DNA of 64,000 nt from Amorphophallus konjac (lineage: Eukaryota; Streptophyta; Magnoliopsida; Alismatales; Araceae). Each line of letters starts with the position of its first letter. Within the stretch, counting starts at the first letter, position 1. The notes under the pieces are model-generated. The model was not told the DNA's origin. It saw only the letters and a program-made list of their open reading frames with translations, and made no database searches. Position numbers and translations under genes: made by a program. The stretch spans positions 1 to 64,000 of the forward strand of contig JAHNEJ010002207.1 of assembly GCA_022559845.1 (NCBI GenBank), given 5' to 3'. Positions 1 to 11,186 of the stretch are shown piece by piece.

Positions 1-215
1 ATGACTTCACCACCAAGGTCCAGTTCCACGTCATCAACTCCAGCACTTCCTACAAGGCGTTGCTTGGCCGGCCTTGGCTACACCAGAATAGAGTGGTACC
101 CTCTACTCTGCATCAATGCATCAAGTACCCTGCGAGGAAGGAAGTCAGAATTTCGCCGACCTCCACCCGTTCGAGGGTGTTCGAGTGTCACCTGTCAGAT
201 GCTAATCTATACTTG
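1..215 (+). pseudogene. Ty3/gypsy aspartic protease C-terminal remnant
   Basis: In frame 3 this stretch reads as the C-terminal half of a retropepsin-like domain. It contains the plant Ty3/gypsy signature LLGRPWLHQNRVVPSTLHQ followed by CIKY. The catalytic Asp loop would lie upstream, outside the window. The frame runs on without a clear domain and decays after about 215. It is the 5'-most visible part of a degenerate + strand gag-pol. The Tat/Athila-type assignment rests on this signature and on the reverse transcriptase downstream. Confidence 0.7.
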
Positions 216-795
216 AGAAGGCGAAGCAAGCTTCTCAAGTCATCCAAGACAAGGAAAGAAGAAAATGGAATCGGGAGGCTGTTTCCTCCGCCGCCCCCAG
301 GCTATTGTGGCTCCCCCACATGTACCATTTATTGCAAAGAGGAAGGGGTATTTAGGGCAGCCCCTTCCCTATCTACCCCACACGGGGGCACCCTGCCTCG
401 AAGACCTATGGAAGATGTCAGGGTCCCGCCAGGGATCGTCAAGCCGATAGCGGAAATTGAATGCCAAGCGGCTGAACAACTGAGAACCTTCGAGGTGCCT
501 AACCCCGAGGGGCCGCCCACTATCTTCTATGTGGCCGGGGAGAAGCCAGTCAGGGAGGACGACGATTGCCGGTTCCCTGACGAGTTGCATGCCCCGCACG
601 TCCCCATTACGGGACTTCCCCACATGAATGACCGGGCAGCCAGAATGGTCAGAAAGCAGAAAATTCCTCCCTACCAGCCCTCCAGCCGGAAGGAATGTTT
701 TAAAGAATGTGGAACCCACCAAACCTGGATCGACGGTTGCTGAAAATCACCAAGCACCCCGGCCTGGCTTTCACTAGAAGACTACTACGAGACTG

Positions 796-1930
796 ATGTC
801 ATATCGGTCTCAACATGGCCAGGCAACGACCCCGCAGAAGCTACAGATTCGCGGGAAGCCTATCAAGATGCACATCTGTGCCCCCAGCTCAGGAGGCACA
901 GACGAGGAGATCTTCCTTTGGAAACCTCCCCGTCGCCGTTGCATGGAGAAGACCCCCTCCTTCTCCGAAGTGTCGACCTCGAAGGGCACACCGGCGAGAC
1001 ACCTTCGCCCCCGGCCGGTCGGCGAGGAAGAGAGGAGCAGCAGCATGGGCCATGCTCCGAATTCCCCTCGATACGACCCTGTCATGTACGCCTTGTACCA
1101 CAGGCAGCAACGGGAGATCGAGATGCTGAAAAGGCGGCTAGCCGAGTTAACCTCGCTAGTCGCCGACCTGATCCAGGCTCCCTCCCCCATGGGGTGGCCG
1201 GATGCCTCGGCCCCGAGGCACCAGTCCCAGCACCCCGCTTTGTCGAGCCGGGAAATGAGAGGACATGGCAAGCTCGCTGACGAGCGGCGGCCGACCAGGC
1301 AAGGGCTGACACTCCAAGAGAAGCTACAGAAGCCTTATTCCTTTCCGAGAAAGAAGACCCAGGACATCTTCGACTGGGCTTGCCACTACGGCAAAGTCTC
1401 CCTTCCACGGTCCAAGAGGCCGCAAGACACCCGAAGAAGCGGGGACCCACTATTTTGCCCTTACCACCAGATGCTGGGTCACGCCATTGAAGACTGCTAT
1501 GTTTCAAAGACATTGCTCAAAGCCTCATCGACAGGGATGAGCTCAGAATGGGGGACTACGTGGTAGCCCCGCCACGCCCCCACGTGGCGGACAGCCCCAG
1601 GGCAGGAGCCTACACTGTGTCCATCCAATGCCAGGCGCTTGAGATGCGGCTAACCCAGCCCTGCGGGAGCGTCTATGATGAATACACACAAAGTGCCCGG
1701 GATGGCCTGTGCCCTCGAGCCAGCGGGTCTCCACGTACCCGGCGGCTACGACCCAGGAGGAGCGCGAGGTGAATGCAGCCTCCATGCCCAGTCATGATGA
1801 ACAAGAAGAGGGAGATCGTCCTTGAGCCCGAGGACAATGAAGACCAGGACTTCGTCGATTTGTCGCCAGCCCCGCCAGAAATTGAAAGTGGCGGCCAGGT
1901 CACGGTCGACGAATTGATTGAGGTCAACCT
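796..1930 (+). pseudogene. Tat-like gag/linker remnant with zinc-knuckle-like motif
   Basis: The segment encodes a charged helix (YHRQQREIEMLKRRLAELTS, about 1090-1150), then a block ending in FCPYHQMLGHAIEDCY (about 1455-1500). That is the Cys/His pattern typical of the linker or gag end of plant Tat-type polyproteins. The reading frame shifts just after it: the continuation (AQSLID, then RMGDYVVAPP) is in other frames. From about 1795 a third frame reads the acidic pre-RT linker ending VNLGTEDDPRPT. The order protease, then knuckle, then RT is unusual for the family. The segment is broken and not expressible as one protein. Confidence 0.6.
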
Positions 1931-2870
1931 TGGTACAGAAGACGACCCCAGGCCAACTTCCTTAGTGCTCTTATGCCCCTGCAGGAGCGAGAACAGTACA
2001 TAAAATTGCTGAAGAATTCCGGGATTGCTTTGCCTGGAATTACAAAGAAATGCCTGGGCTCAGCGCCGAAGTGACCCAGCAATACTCTCCATCGATCCCA
2101 AGGTGGAACCAGTGAAGCAACCCCCCCCGGCGCATGAGGCCGGAGCTAACCAGCCAGATCTGCAAAGAGGTCGACAAGCTCCTAAATGTCAGCTTCGTGG
2201 CGGAAAATCAATACAACACATGGCTGGCCAATATTGTACCGGTGAAAAAGAAGAATGGACAGATCAGGATTTACGTGGACTTCCGCGACCTGAATAAAGC
2301 CTGCCCGAAAGATGACTTCCGGTGCCTATCACCGAAGTGATGATTGATGCAACCACTGGCCACGAGGCCCTGTCCTTCATGGATGGGTCGTCCGGCTATA
2401 ACCAAATTTGGATAGCCGACCACGACCGGGTCCACACAGCTTTCCGGTCACCCAAAGGGATATTTCACTACAAGAGGATGCCCTTCGGCCTCAAGAATGC
2501 CGGTGCCACATACCAGCGGGCGATGACCAAGATCTTCGACGAGCTGCTGTACGGCAAGGTCGAGTGCTACATTGATGATCTGGTCGTCAAGATGAAGAAA
2601 AGAGACGAGCACCTGAGTGACCTCAGGGTCGTCTTCCAAAGGCTCCGGCAGTATGGGCTGAAGATGAATCCCATGAAGTGCGCCTTTGGCGTGTCCAGCG
2701 GGAAATTCCTCGGCTTTATTGTCCGGCACAGAGGGATCGAGATCGACCCCCTGAAGGTAAAGGCCATCCAGGAGCTGTCTCCTCCGAAGAGTCTGGGAGA
2801 GCTGAGGTCCCTGCAGGGCGTTTAGCTTACATCCGCAGGTTTATCTCCAACCTGTCAGGGCGCTGCCAAC
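1931..2870 (+). pseudogene. Ty3/gypsy reverse transcriptase, truncated and frameshifted
   Basis: It reads FRDCFAWNYKEMPGL, then VKKKNGQIRIYVDFRDLN, FMDGSSGYNQI, MPFGLKNAGATYQRAM and the catalytic CYIDDLVVK (YIDD box near 2568-2580). It ends at RRFISNLSGRCQPF near 2870. Frames change near 2070, in the C-run at 2121-2128 and near 2318, and a stop lies at 2823-2825. RNase H and integrase are missing: the sequence switches abruptly to a 76-bp duplication. The motifs fit the Tat/Athila branch of Ty3/gypsy. It is a dead fragment, probably from the element that also carries the antisense PMD gene. Confidence 0.85.
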
Positions 2871-2880
2871 CCTTCCACAC

Positions 2881-3032
2881 GTCCTCCCCGGGCGGTGAGT
2901 ACCCCTTTGGCTTGGACCTCCAGTCCAGGTCATTGACTAAACAAACTCTTCTCTCCGTCCTCCCCAGGCGGTGAGTACCCCTTTGGCTTGGACCTCCCGT
3001 CCAGGTCATTGACTAGACCAACTCTTCTCTCC
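2881..3032. repeat. 76-bp direct duplication at the end of the RT fragment
   Basis: Two adjacent 76-bp copies (2881-2956 and 2957-3032) differ at only a few positions. Each contains GGCGGTGAGTACCCC and ends CTTCTCTCC. The array begins immediately after the RT reading frame breaks off, so it may mark a deletion or rearrangement junction. Confidence 0.85.
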
Positions 3033-3471
3033 GTGCCCTCTGGACGGCCAGCAAACGGTCTCCGACCGAGGTCCCTCCTGAGGCCGGCACGAGCTTTCAA
3101 CCTCGCGGTGAGACTAGGAAGGTGCCCGCCCGGTACGGTGGAGTGGTCCCCTCGTCCTCCCCCTGGGAAGGCAAGCACTCTCCTGTGCCCTGACGTGGGT
3201 TCCTGCCCGGCTCTCCCAAAGCGAATCTTCACGAAAACCTGCACCCCGTCGATGTGTCTCGGCACAGAAACAGGGGGGGGAGTAGGAAGAAGAAATCACT
3301 GTACATGAAAGAAAAGAAGGGGAAGAAAGATCTCTCTGGGACAAACGCACACACAAGAACGCGCGAAGCCATAAATGTTTTTCTATATTCAAAAAAAGGG
3401 GGGTCAGATTACAGGCACTTCGGGGCATACCCCTGTGTTACAAAAAGGAAGGAAAATAAAGGGAGCAACGC
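3033..3471. other. Unassigned spacer between pol remnant and antisense PMD gene
   Basis: No supportable coding frame or RNA gene is seen here. The left half is C-rich. The right half has a G8 run near 3271 and an A7/G4 tract near 3391. It is probably non-coding retroelement sequence and would hold the 3' end of the PMD transcript. Confidence 0.4.
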
Positions 3472-6400
3472 CTAGTCCAGGCCCCTGAAGATGTCCTCGA
3501 GAGGCAGAATCCCTACGCAAGGGAAGTTCGTCCGGTCGCGGAGCCGCCCCCTCCGCTCCTCCAGCTGAGCGGGCTCCGCTTCCATGGACTCTACCTCGGC
3601 TTGAGCAGCACCCAAGGCTTCTCTCTCCCTCTCGGCCACTTCCTCGTTCACGGCGAGATCAAGCCTAGCTGCAGCGAGGTAGCCCTCTAATTTTATAATT
3701 CGGCTCTTCAAAGACGCGACCTTGCCCTCGCTCCCCTCCCAAGCCTCTCTATGGCGCTCCCTGTCGCCTCGCCGTGTTTCCAAGGCTTGCAGATACTCGT
3801 CCGCCTGGGCATCCAACGCGGCACGTTCGTCAGGAGCCTGGGTCTCGAGAAAGTCACGGCGCTTGATGTATTTCAATAATAGCAAGACCCGCCGTGACCA
3901 TTCCCCCAGCGGGCAGCCAAGCACTTGCAGCGCCGCGGTCAGCTGCGTCACTATGGTGTGCACCTCCCGATACGACAAAGAGGGATCGGCGAGGAGCATC
4001 GCCCGTAGGGTGGTCAGCATATGGCGGACCGGTGCTTCCGACGAGGTGTGGCCGACCGAAGGCGGGGGCTGGGGGAGTAAATTCCACTGTGCTGTCCACC
4101 TCCGCCCACAAGCTGGCATCCACCGTGACAGAGGAAGATGGAAGGGCAAGAGTCAAGTCGCCTGGCTAGCATGGCTCGACAGAGAGTCCTTGGCCAACCA
4201 CTGCCAAGGAAGTGGCCGAGACCAGCGCTGAAGCATCCGGCGTCTCTATCATCCGCTGCTCCCCTGTTGCCTCTGCCCTGGCCCCGTCCGCTTCGGCCGC
4301 TGGCTCGGCAGGCGAGGGTGCAGCTGTCTCTACTCTGGCCAAAGGAGGAGCTTCGAGCAGAGCTGGCCCCGAGGACGCCATCCACGAACCTCTCTCTCGC
4401 GTCTGGGATCCCTCCAGATGTGCCCGAAGCCCCGTAAATATTTGCCTCAGGAGCGGGTCATCCATCTGGGCCGGAAGCCTCGGGAAAGGCGGAAGTGGAA
4501 CCATCAGTCGGGGTAGACGCCCCGCTTCCACTAGTGCAGCAAGACTCGCCGCCCCTAAGTCGGAGACGAGAGCCGGCCCCTCCACCGCTATCGGACCAAT
4601 GATCGGTCTCCGTTTGGCCACGGCCTTCCGGATACGGCCAGGCGCCTCCCCCGACATCGGCATCGCCTGACCATGGGAATGGGAATTAGCCAGCTGGAAT
4701 AAACCATGCGAAAAGGGAGACTGCGGAGCCCGCATACTCACCTCAGCCACAGGAATGATGCTACCCTCAGGCGCGATCTCCCCCTCCTCCAGAGGCTCTC
4801 CCACCAAGGGCCCCACCGGCACATCCTCCTGAAGGGCGCCGAGTAAAAGGGCCAACTTACCCATGCCGACATTGACCCCCGTTGGACGGTCGATCAGCGC
4901 AGCCGGGGCAGCCTCCCTTGCGACCTCAAGTTCGGCGGGTTCTTGAAAATCCTAAAAAAGAGAGAAGGGAAAAAGAGGGGGAATAAGGTCATCAGTCGAG
5001 CATAAAAAGGGAAGGGGAGCCGGCCCAAGCAAGCTCACACTCACAGCGGTCTTCCCCACAAGGCTCGGGGAGCCGTCAAGCAAGGGAGCCCCGAAGACCG
5101 GCTCGGGCGCCTCTGATGCCCCGGACACGCCCTCGTCAGGAGCCACTTCGTCGGAAGAGTAGTTGTAATCTACCTCTTCCCCTGATGGAGACTCGACTGC
5201 CGTTGGCTCGGCCGGCGCCGGCAAAGGGGCCTCCACCTCGAGCTCGATAACCGGCGCCTCCTCTCGCGGATTGGGTGAGGCTGGCACCCCGATCTTCTTC
5301 CTCCGCACATATATCAGTGGCGTTGGGAGATGGGGGCGAGGCCCCGATGACTCAGCAGCCGCATCGGCAATTCCTGTCACGCGAAGGAGAAGATAAAATA
5401 TATTAAAATCTGCTAGCCCCCCTTCGGGACGAAGAAAGAAGTCGCCAAACATACAAAGTTATTTACCTTCTCCGGCTTCGACAGCGCGAGGGACTGGTCC
5501 GGGGATGGCCTCCGCAGCGGGCGGTATCTCTCCCGGAGCCGTGGTCTCGCCTCCGTCCAGAGCCGGCGCAGATATCGACACCTCTGTACCGGCTAAAAGA
5601 AGGAAATGCACATGTTATGCACAGATCAAGTGCTTACCCCCCCGGAAAGTAAATAAACCCTAAGGGATGCCAACAGGCGACGGGTCTCACCGTCCAAGTG
5701 ACCCGGTCCGGCCCGAGTAGCTTCGAACCCCTCGAACGACATGATCAGGGCCACCGGAGGGGCCACCGCCGGAGCCGGAGATCCCTCGGCCCGTCTCCGC
5801 TTGGCCGCTTGTCGCCCGGCCGCCTTAGCAGCAGCCAACGCTACTTTAACGGGCGACCTCGCACGGGACGTCCCCTTTGCTCACAATGGGGAAGTCACGG
5901 CGGGCACCAAAGCCGCTTTCGCCGCAGGCACAGCCTCGCCTGCAGCAGAGAGGGGTGCAAGAATCGGTCCCGCCACATCCGGAATAGGCGTGGGCACGGG
6001 CTCTCCCATAGAAGCTGAGACAAAAGAAGCACCCAGATGTCAGAGCTCCACTCCAAAATAAAAGGGGTTGGATTCAAAGCACATACGAAGGAGCGGAGAC
6101 ACGGACCGACGGGTTGGCCTGGCTCGGGACGAGCAACTTCGAACTCCTCGAAAGACGAGACTAGTGGTGCCGGAGGAACGGCCGTCGGAGCCTTAGCCAT
6201 TTCCGTCTTCCTCCGCTTTGTGTCCCGCTGCTTAGCCGCCTTGGCGGCATCCACTGCTTTCTTCACGGGGGATTTTGCCCGGGGCCTTTTCACCGCCTTG
6301 GGCATAGGAGCCGCAGTCGGGGCTAGTGGTGCGGCTTCAAAATATGCAGGCTTCTGCACAAGCCGAAGGAGATTCCAGTACGTGGCCATTTGCGTGCTAT

Positions 6401-9314
6401 CGGGGTGGTCTGTCAGAAAGGAAAAGAGAAAGAACAGACATGCACTCATGATTAGCATCCAACTATCTGCAAAGGCCGCAATGATAAGAGACGAAGACAA
6501 AAGGAGAAAAAGAGATCAAGTACCGTGAGGGCCAGTATACAGCCGCAGGGTGATCGGCCAGTAGCTCAGGGATGGCTCTTTGTCCCGGCGCGTCGCCTCT
6601 CGAACGAGCCAGCACACATCCTCGATCTTCTGGCACCGGTCCGTAAGGTTGGCCAGATCCACGTGCTTCTTCATGGAGAGGTGACAGAAGAGGCTGAAGT
6701 GGTCTATGCCCCACCCGTCGGCATAGTAGTACGGGATGTGCAGGCGCTTGCCCAGGACGGAGGCCCTTTGATCTTCAATCTTCAGCCCGTTCACCCGGAG
6801 AAGGACGTACAGCCACGTGGTGTCCTTATAGTTTTCGGGCTTCCTCTCCTCCCGCCTCATAAACATGCGGTACGGGCAGGCCGAATCCCTCTCTGGACGC
6901 CAGCTCTTGGCAGGAGTCCCCTCTTCCTCTATGGGGAATGGGTAGTTGATGAGCTCCAGACGGTCGCTCCCCACCCGGCACAAGTCCCGCAGCGTCTTCT
7001 CGTAGTCGTCCTTAGCCACCGGGGGTAGCTCCACCTTCGACGTCGGCCTCATGTCCCGGGCTTGCCTACGAGCGGCCAGGTACGCTGCCACCTCCTTCTC
7101 CTGCCTGTTCTTGAGCCGAAGAAGATGATCTGGCTCAATATCAAGCACTGGCACTGGCTGCCGGCTAAGGAACCTCCTTTCGGCGCCATCCCAACAATCG
7201 GTCTTGTGCAACCAATAGAAAGCCGTCCGGGCATTCCACCACTTTATATAGTCTTCGGTCACTCGGGGCACGCGACCCGGGGCTGGCACCCTGAAGGAGG
7301 CAGAGTCCGCCCAGTGGAAGAAGTCCCACTAGCTTTTGGCGTGCTCGGCAACCGAACTTCCCCGGACGTTCCGCGAAGGCAAGCCGAATTGCGCATGATA
7401 AGCAGGGATATGCTGATCATACCCAAAGTTGCGGCCGAATCAGAAGGGGTGGTACGGCTCCAGCAGCACATTGTCTCCCTTCCGGAACACCAACACGCTG
7501 GGGCGAATAGACAGCGCCCAATCCCTCAGCTCGGGCTCCAGCAACGGTCGCACCACGTTTTCCTGGCTGATGGGGTGGACATACCTCTCCACCTGGTCAT
7601 CCTTGCACTCTCTCTTATTATTCACAAGGGGGCTTGAGTGCGCGGCCAGCGTCCAGAAATGAATGGTACCGGCTGCATCCCGGGGAACCGTAGTCAACCG
7701 GCCCCGAATATCATACATCCGCATGGAAGTGGAAGCCGGCTCTGCAGTCGCGAATTCCCGCATCCTCGGTACCAGCCCCCAATCTTGAAGGACTCGCGGG
7801 GCAAACTCCGGAAACAGTGAGCAAACCCACGCGTTGAAGAAATGCAGCGGGCACACGTACCGGGCCTGCCTCGGGAACTGGTGCGTGCTGATGTCTCCCA
7901 GGGCCTTATAAATCAAACAGAGCACCGCCGGGCACAGGGAAAGTTTGATACCCCATGCCATCTGGCACGCCGGGTAGATGGCATCCGGCCGAATCACCGT
8001 CTCGTCCCCGTACGGCATGGCAAATGAACACAGCCAGTACGTAAGATAGGCGGCGCAGTGAGTTTGCGGGTCGACGCCCATCGGGTTGGGTCCACCCCGA
8101 CGGCCCTTGGAGGGGATCTTCACATCATGCTTGGGCTTCGCACGCTTCTTGCGAGCAACGGCGGTGCCAACACAGGGGAAATCTTCATACTGCTTCAGCC
8201 CATCGTAGAAATATTCCAGCCACACTGCCATACGCACCCGTTTTCTGTCCCCACGGGCGGGCTGCTTCCCCTTGTGCGACAGCTGGTACAGCTCCCGGTA
8301 TGCCTTCATCAGGTACCGGTATGAATACCCCAGAGAATAATAGCCGTCCCCGTTAGTCTCGTCTTTGATCAGGTCCGGGAGACATACTTCTTCATAAGGC
8401 TCCCCGTCAATGGGCAAGCCGCTCAGCTGGCTTAGGCTCCACAAATCAAGTGAAGTCTCTCCCTCCGCCGTGTAGAAAGTATTGGTCTCCGCACTAAATA
8501 CTTCTATCATGCCGCAACAGAGACCCTTGGAGATGGGGTAACCATACCGGGAGGCGTATACGCTGTGGTAGATGCCAACCCGGACCAGCAACGGGGCGTA
8601 GTTGAACAGCACATATTCAGTGAACTCCACCGCCCCTCCTCGGAAGCTGTGGGCGTCTTGAAGCTTCAGCTCCCCGAACCAGCCCAGTGATAGTTCGTAC
8701 TTGAACCTAAGGGCCAAACAATCCAATATGAACGGCTCCTCCCTATAACCCCATTTCAGGGGAGCCAAGAATAAACCAAATCGGGGCGACTCGCCATGCA
8801 CCTTCCCCGCAGACATGTCCCACCTCGCTGGCGTGAATTGAGGGACTCGCACCAATTTATCTTCAACCGGCAGCACCCCTTTGATCCCCAGGACCGGCTT
8901 CCATTCCCGGGCTTCTCCCACCAGATACATCGGAATGCTCCTGGGGACGCTATACAGCAGACTGTCTCGGGCATGCAGGATCGCCTGCTCGGCCGCCTTT
9001 ATGACGCGATAATCTCGCCCCTCTCGAGAGTGCAAATGCTTCAGAAATCGAACGAGGTGCCTATCCTTCGGGAAATCCTTCCTATATTCCTCGGTGGCCC
9101 GATCGAATGTGAAGTCGCTTTCAACCCTGACAAGTCTGCGGACGTCCATGCTTTCACGGTCAGACCCCGATGACTCAGCCAAAGCAGCTATCTCCCCATG
9201 TTCACGGTCCAGGTCTTCCACGTTGAGCCATGTCACTGCCGGCACTGGACCCCGCGGAATGAGGTCGACACCGACAGCAGTAGCGGGGGCGGGAGAACCA
9301 CTTGGAGCAGCCAT
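3472..9314 (-). pseudogene. Plant mobile domain (PMD, aminotransferase-like) gene 1, six exons, decayed
   Basis: The start is ATG at 9314-9312 (MAAPSGSPAPATAV). Exon 1 (9314-6524, about 930 codons) carries the PMD-type region, with blocks TAEGETSLDLWSLSQLSGLP, YSYRYLMKAYRELY and AAYLTYWLCSFAMPYGDE. Five GT-AG introns of 92-114 bp follow: 6523-6410, 6106-6015, 5690-5593, 5466-5374 and 5044-4952. Exon junctions stay in phase. Exons 2 and 3 are related to each other. The last exon (4951 to the TAG at 3475-3473) encodes an acidic/Pro-rich stretch, then a coiled coil rich in Glu, Arg and Ala. The frame is broken by TGA 7442-7440, TAG 7331-7329, TGA 5883-5881 and TAG 4168-4166, and by a frameshift near 4065. 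PMD proteins are known from transposons and domesticated genes of plants; the biochemical role is unknown. It is antisense to the Ty3/gypsy pol fragment on its 3' side, so it is probably an extra gene carried by that element. Confidence 0.75.
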
Positions 9315-9594
9315 GTGTTTGCAAAGATATGCAAATAAGAAGATCAGAATAAATCACAAGCAAAAGGACTGCAAAGAAGCTTTACTACAAGTCAAATGAA
9401 CAAAATATAGCCAATTTCTGACGAAATTTCGGCAGAGTTTCCCCTAGGCCACAGGCGTAAGGGAAAACACGGGTGCGCGTCCACAAGGAGTGACGGCCCC
9501 AACAAAGCATGGTGGGCCCCGAGAGGCAACACCAGAAGTCCACCGGTCAAAAGTCTTCTTCCCATGGCTTAAGGCTTCTTCAATAGCACACTGC
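9315..9594. promoter_or_regulatory. 5' flank of PMD gene 1, no clear elements
   Basis: This AT-richer stretch lies just upstream of the PMD start codon on the - strand, where its promoter or 5' UTR would be. I see no convincing TATA box. The call rests on position only. Confidence 0.25.
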
Positions 9595-10050
9595 CTAGTG
9601 CCCTCCCCGGCACGCCCTGAAGCGGCATTCGCCGGTACACTCCCTCCTGGAGGCCCTCACCGGCACACTGCCCAGTGCCTTCCCCGGCACACCCTGCGGT
9701 TGCCCTCACCAGCACACTACCCTGGGTGCCTTCCCCGGCACGCCCACAGGTGCCTCCCACGGCACACCCACAGACGCCTTCGCCGGCACAGCCAACTCGG
9801 GCTTCCCCGGCACAGTCCCCCTGCAACGGCCTTCCCCGGCACACCCGCCAGGGTTGCTCCCCGGCACGCCTCCCAAGGCCCTTTGCCGGCACGCACATCT
9901 GCCCGCTCCCCGGCACACTTGGCGCCTCTCTTCCCCGACACACCCTGAGGAGGAGCTTCCCCGGCATGCTCCGAGGGTCCCTCGCCGGCACGCCCTAGAA
10001 GGCTTCTGCCGGCACGCCTGTAACCCCTTCTCCCCGGCACGCTCAGTCCG
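9595..10050. repeat. GC-rich CGGCAC-core minisatellite, copy 1
   Basis: About 16-18 imperfect units are built around CCCCGGCACRCC, spaced roughly 20-35 bp with variable spacers. ORFs in every frame are by-products of the repeat. The same core recurs at 22080-22545, 23515-23800 and 24250-24700, which suggests all four belong to one element family. Confidence 0.8.
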
Positions 10051-10069
10051 TCAGTGCAACCGGCGGCAT

Positions 10070-10690
10070 CCCACAGCAAAAAAAGAAAGGGGAAGAAGAT
10101 GGAAGGAGAAGAGAGGAAGGGAGAGGAGGAGAAGAAGAAGAATAAGGGAGGAGATAGAGGGAAAGACGGAGGAGGGAGGGGTGCGACCACCCCTGACCGC
10201 CGTCCACGGTGGAGAAAAGAGGAGGGGAAGAGGACGAAAGAGGAAGGGAAGAGAAGGGAAGAAGAAAGAGGAATGGGGGGGGCTCCACGGCCGTCTCCTC
10301 ACCACGGCACCGGCGATGGTGGTGCCCACGGCGACGGTCGCGCCCGGAGAAGAAGAGGAAGGGTGGGGGAGCTCGTTCGCCCGGTCACCGGAGAGAAAGA
10401 AAGAGTGGGAATAGAGGGGGGGGATTCGAACGGAGTGACCGTTCGAAACACCCCCGCGCCCCCTTTTATAGAAAAAAAGAGAAAAAGAAAAGAAAAGAAA
10501 GGGAAAAAAAAGAGAAAAGGGGGGGAGAAAATACAAGAAAGATAAAAAAAAAGAAGAAAAGAGAAGAAAAAAATAGAAAGAAATAAAAAAGGGAGAAAAA
10601 ATATAGAAAGAGATAGAAAGGAGAATAAAAAAAGAAAAAAAAAAGGGGTGATGAAAGAAGAAAACAAAAAAAAGGGAAAACAAAAATTAT
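10070..10690. repeat. 600-bp purine-rich (A/G) strand-asymmetric tract
   Basis: The + strand is overwhelmingly A and G over about 600 bp, for example repeated GAAGAAGAA and AAAAAGAAAAG runs, with a C-richer island at 10300-10370. Its Lys/Arg/Glu-rich and Phe/Ser/Leu-rich ORFs are composition artefacts. Confidence 0.8.
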
Positions 10691-10757
10691 TATAAATAAT
10701 ATGTATACATACTTACATACATATATATATATATGTATACATACATATATGCATCTA

Positions 10758-10760
<3 letters not shown>

Positions 10761-10802
<42 letters not shown>
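10761..10802. repeat. (AT)n microsatellite
   Basis: An uninterrupted AT dinucleotide run, preceded by degenerate TATATATGTATAC repeats from about 10700. Confidence 0.95.
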
Positions 10803-10805
<3 letters not shown>

Positions 10806-10931
10806 GATATGCGCAAATGAGGCACAATAATAAGGTCCTTCCGAGGGGACGTCCCGTCCCCACGGTCTCGGGCGGACATGCACCCGTGCAAATGGAGGCG
10901 ACGCTACCCCTGCACACTCTACCTTTGCGAC

Positions 10932-11186
10932 GGTGCCATTCCCATGCCAACAAACGGGCCCGTCCCCGGCACGTGGCCCGGGCCACAGCCACCCGCATCA
11001 CACAATATTGCCATCACGGGCCCTATGCCCAGATCGGCAGAACCTCTATCATCGCGTTGGCATTAATCCCTTGCCAACGAATAAGTCCCTTTCTGGCGCA
11101 AGGCCTCGTGCCCTAGCCACCCGCTCCACACAATATTGCCATTACGGACCCTACGTCCGAGTCGGCACAAATTCTACCCTTGCGCT
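10932..11186. repeat. 127-bp tandem repeat array, left part (split by element A)
   Basis: Two units begin at about 10932 and 11060. Each starts with a GGCATT-like block and includes GGACCCTACGTCCGA or a variant. Each junction holds a palindrome; at 11055-11079 it is CGTTGGCA, a 9-nt loop, then TGCCAACG. The third unit is cut by element A after 11186 and resumes at 20509 in the correct repeat phase. Confidence 0.85.

Noticed and set aside
10043..10891. Lys/Glu-rich and Phe/Leu/Ser-rich ORFs near 10.1-10.9 kb
   Set aside because: They are composition artefacts of the purine-rich tract and the AT microsatellite.
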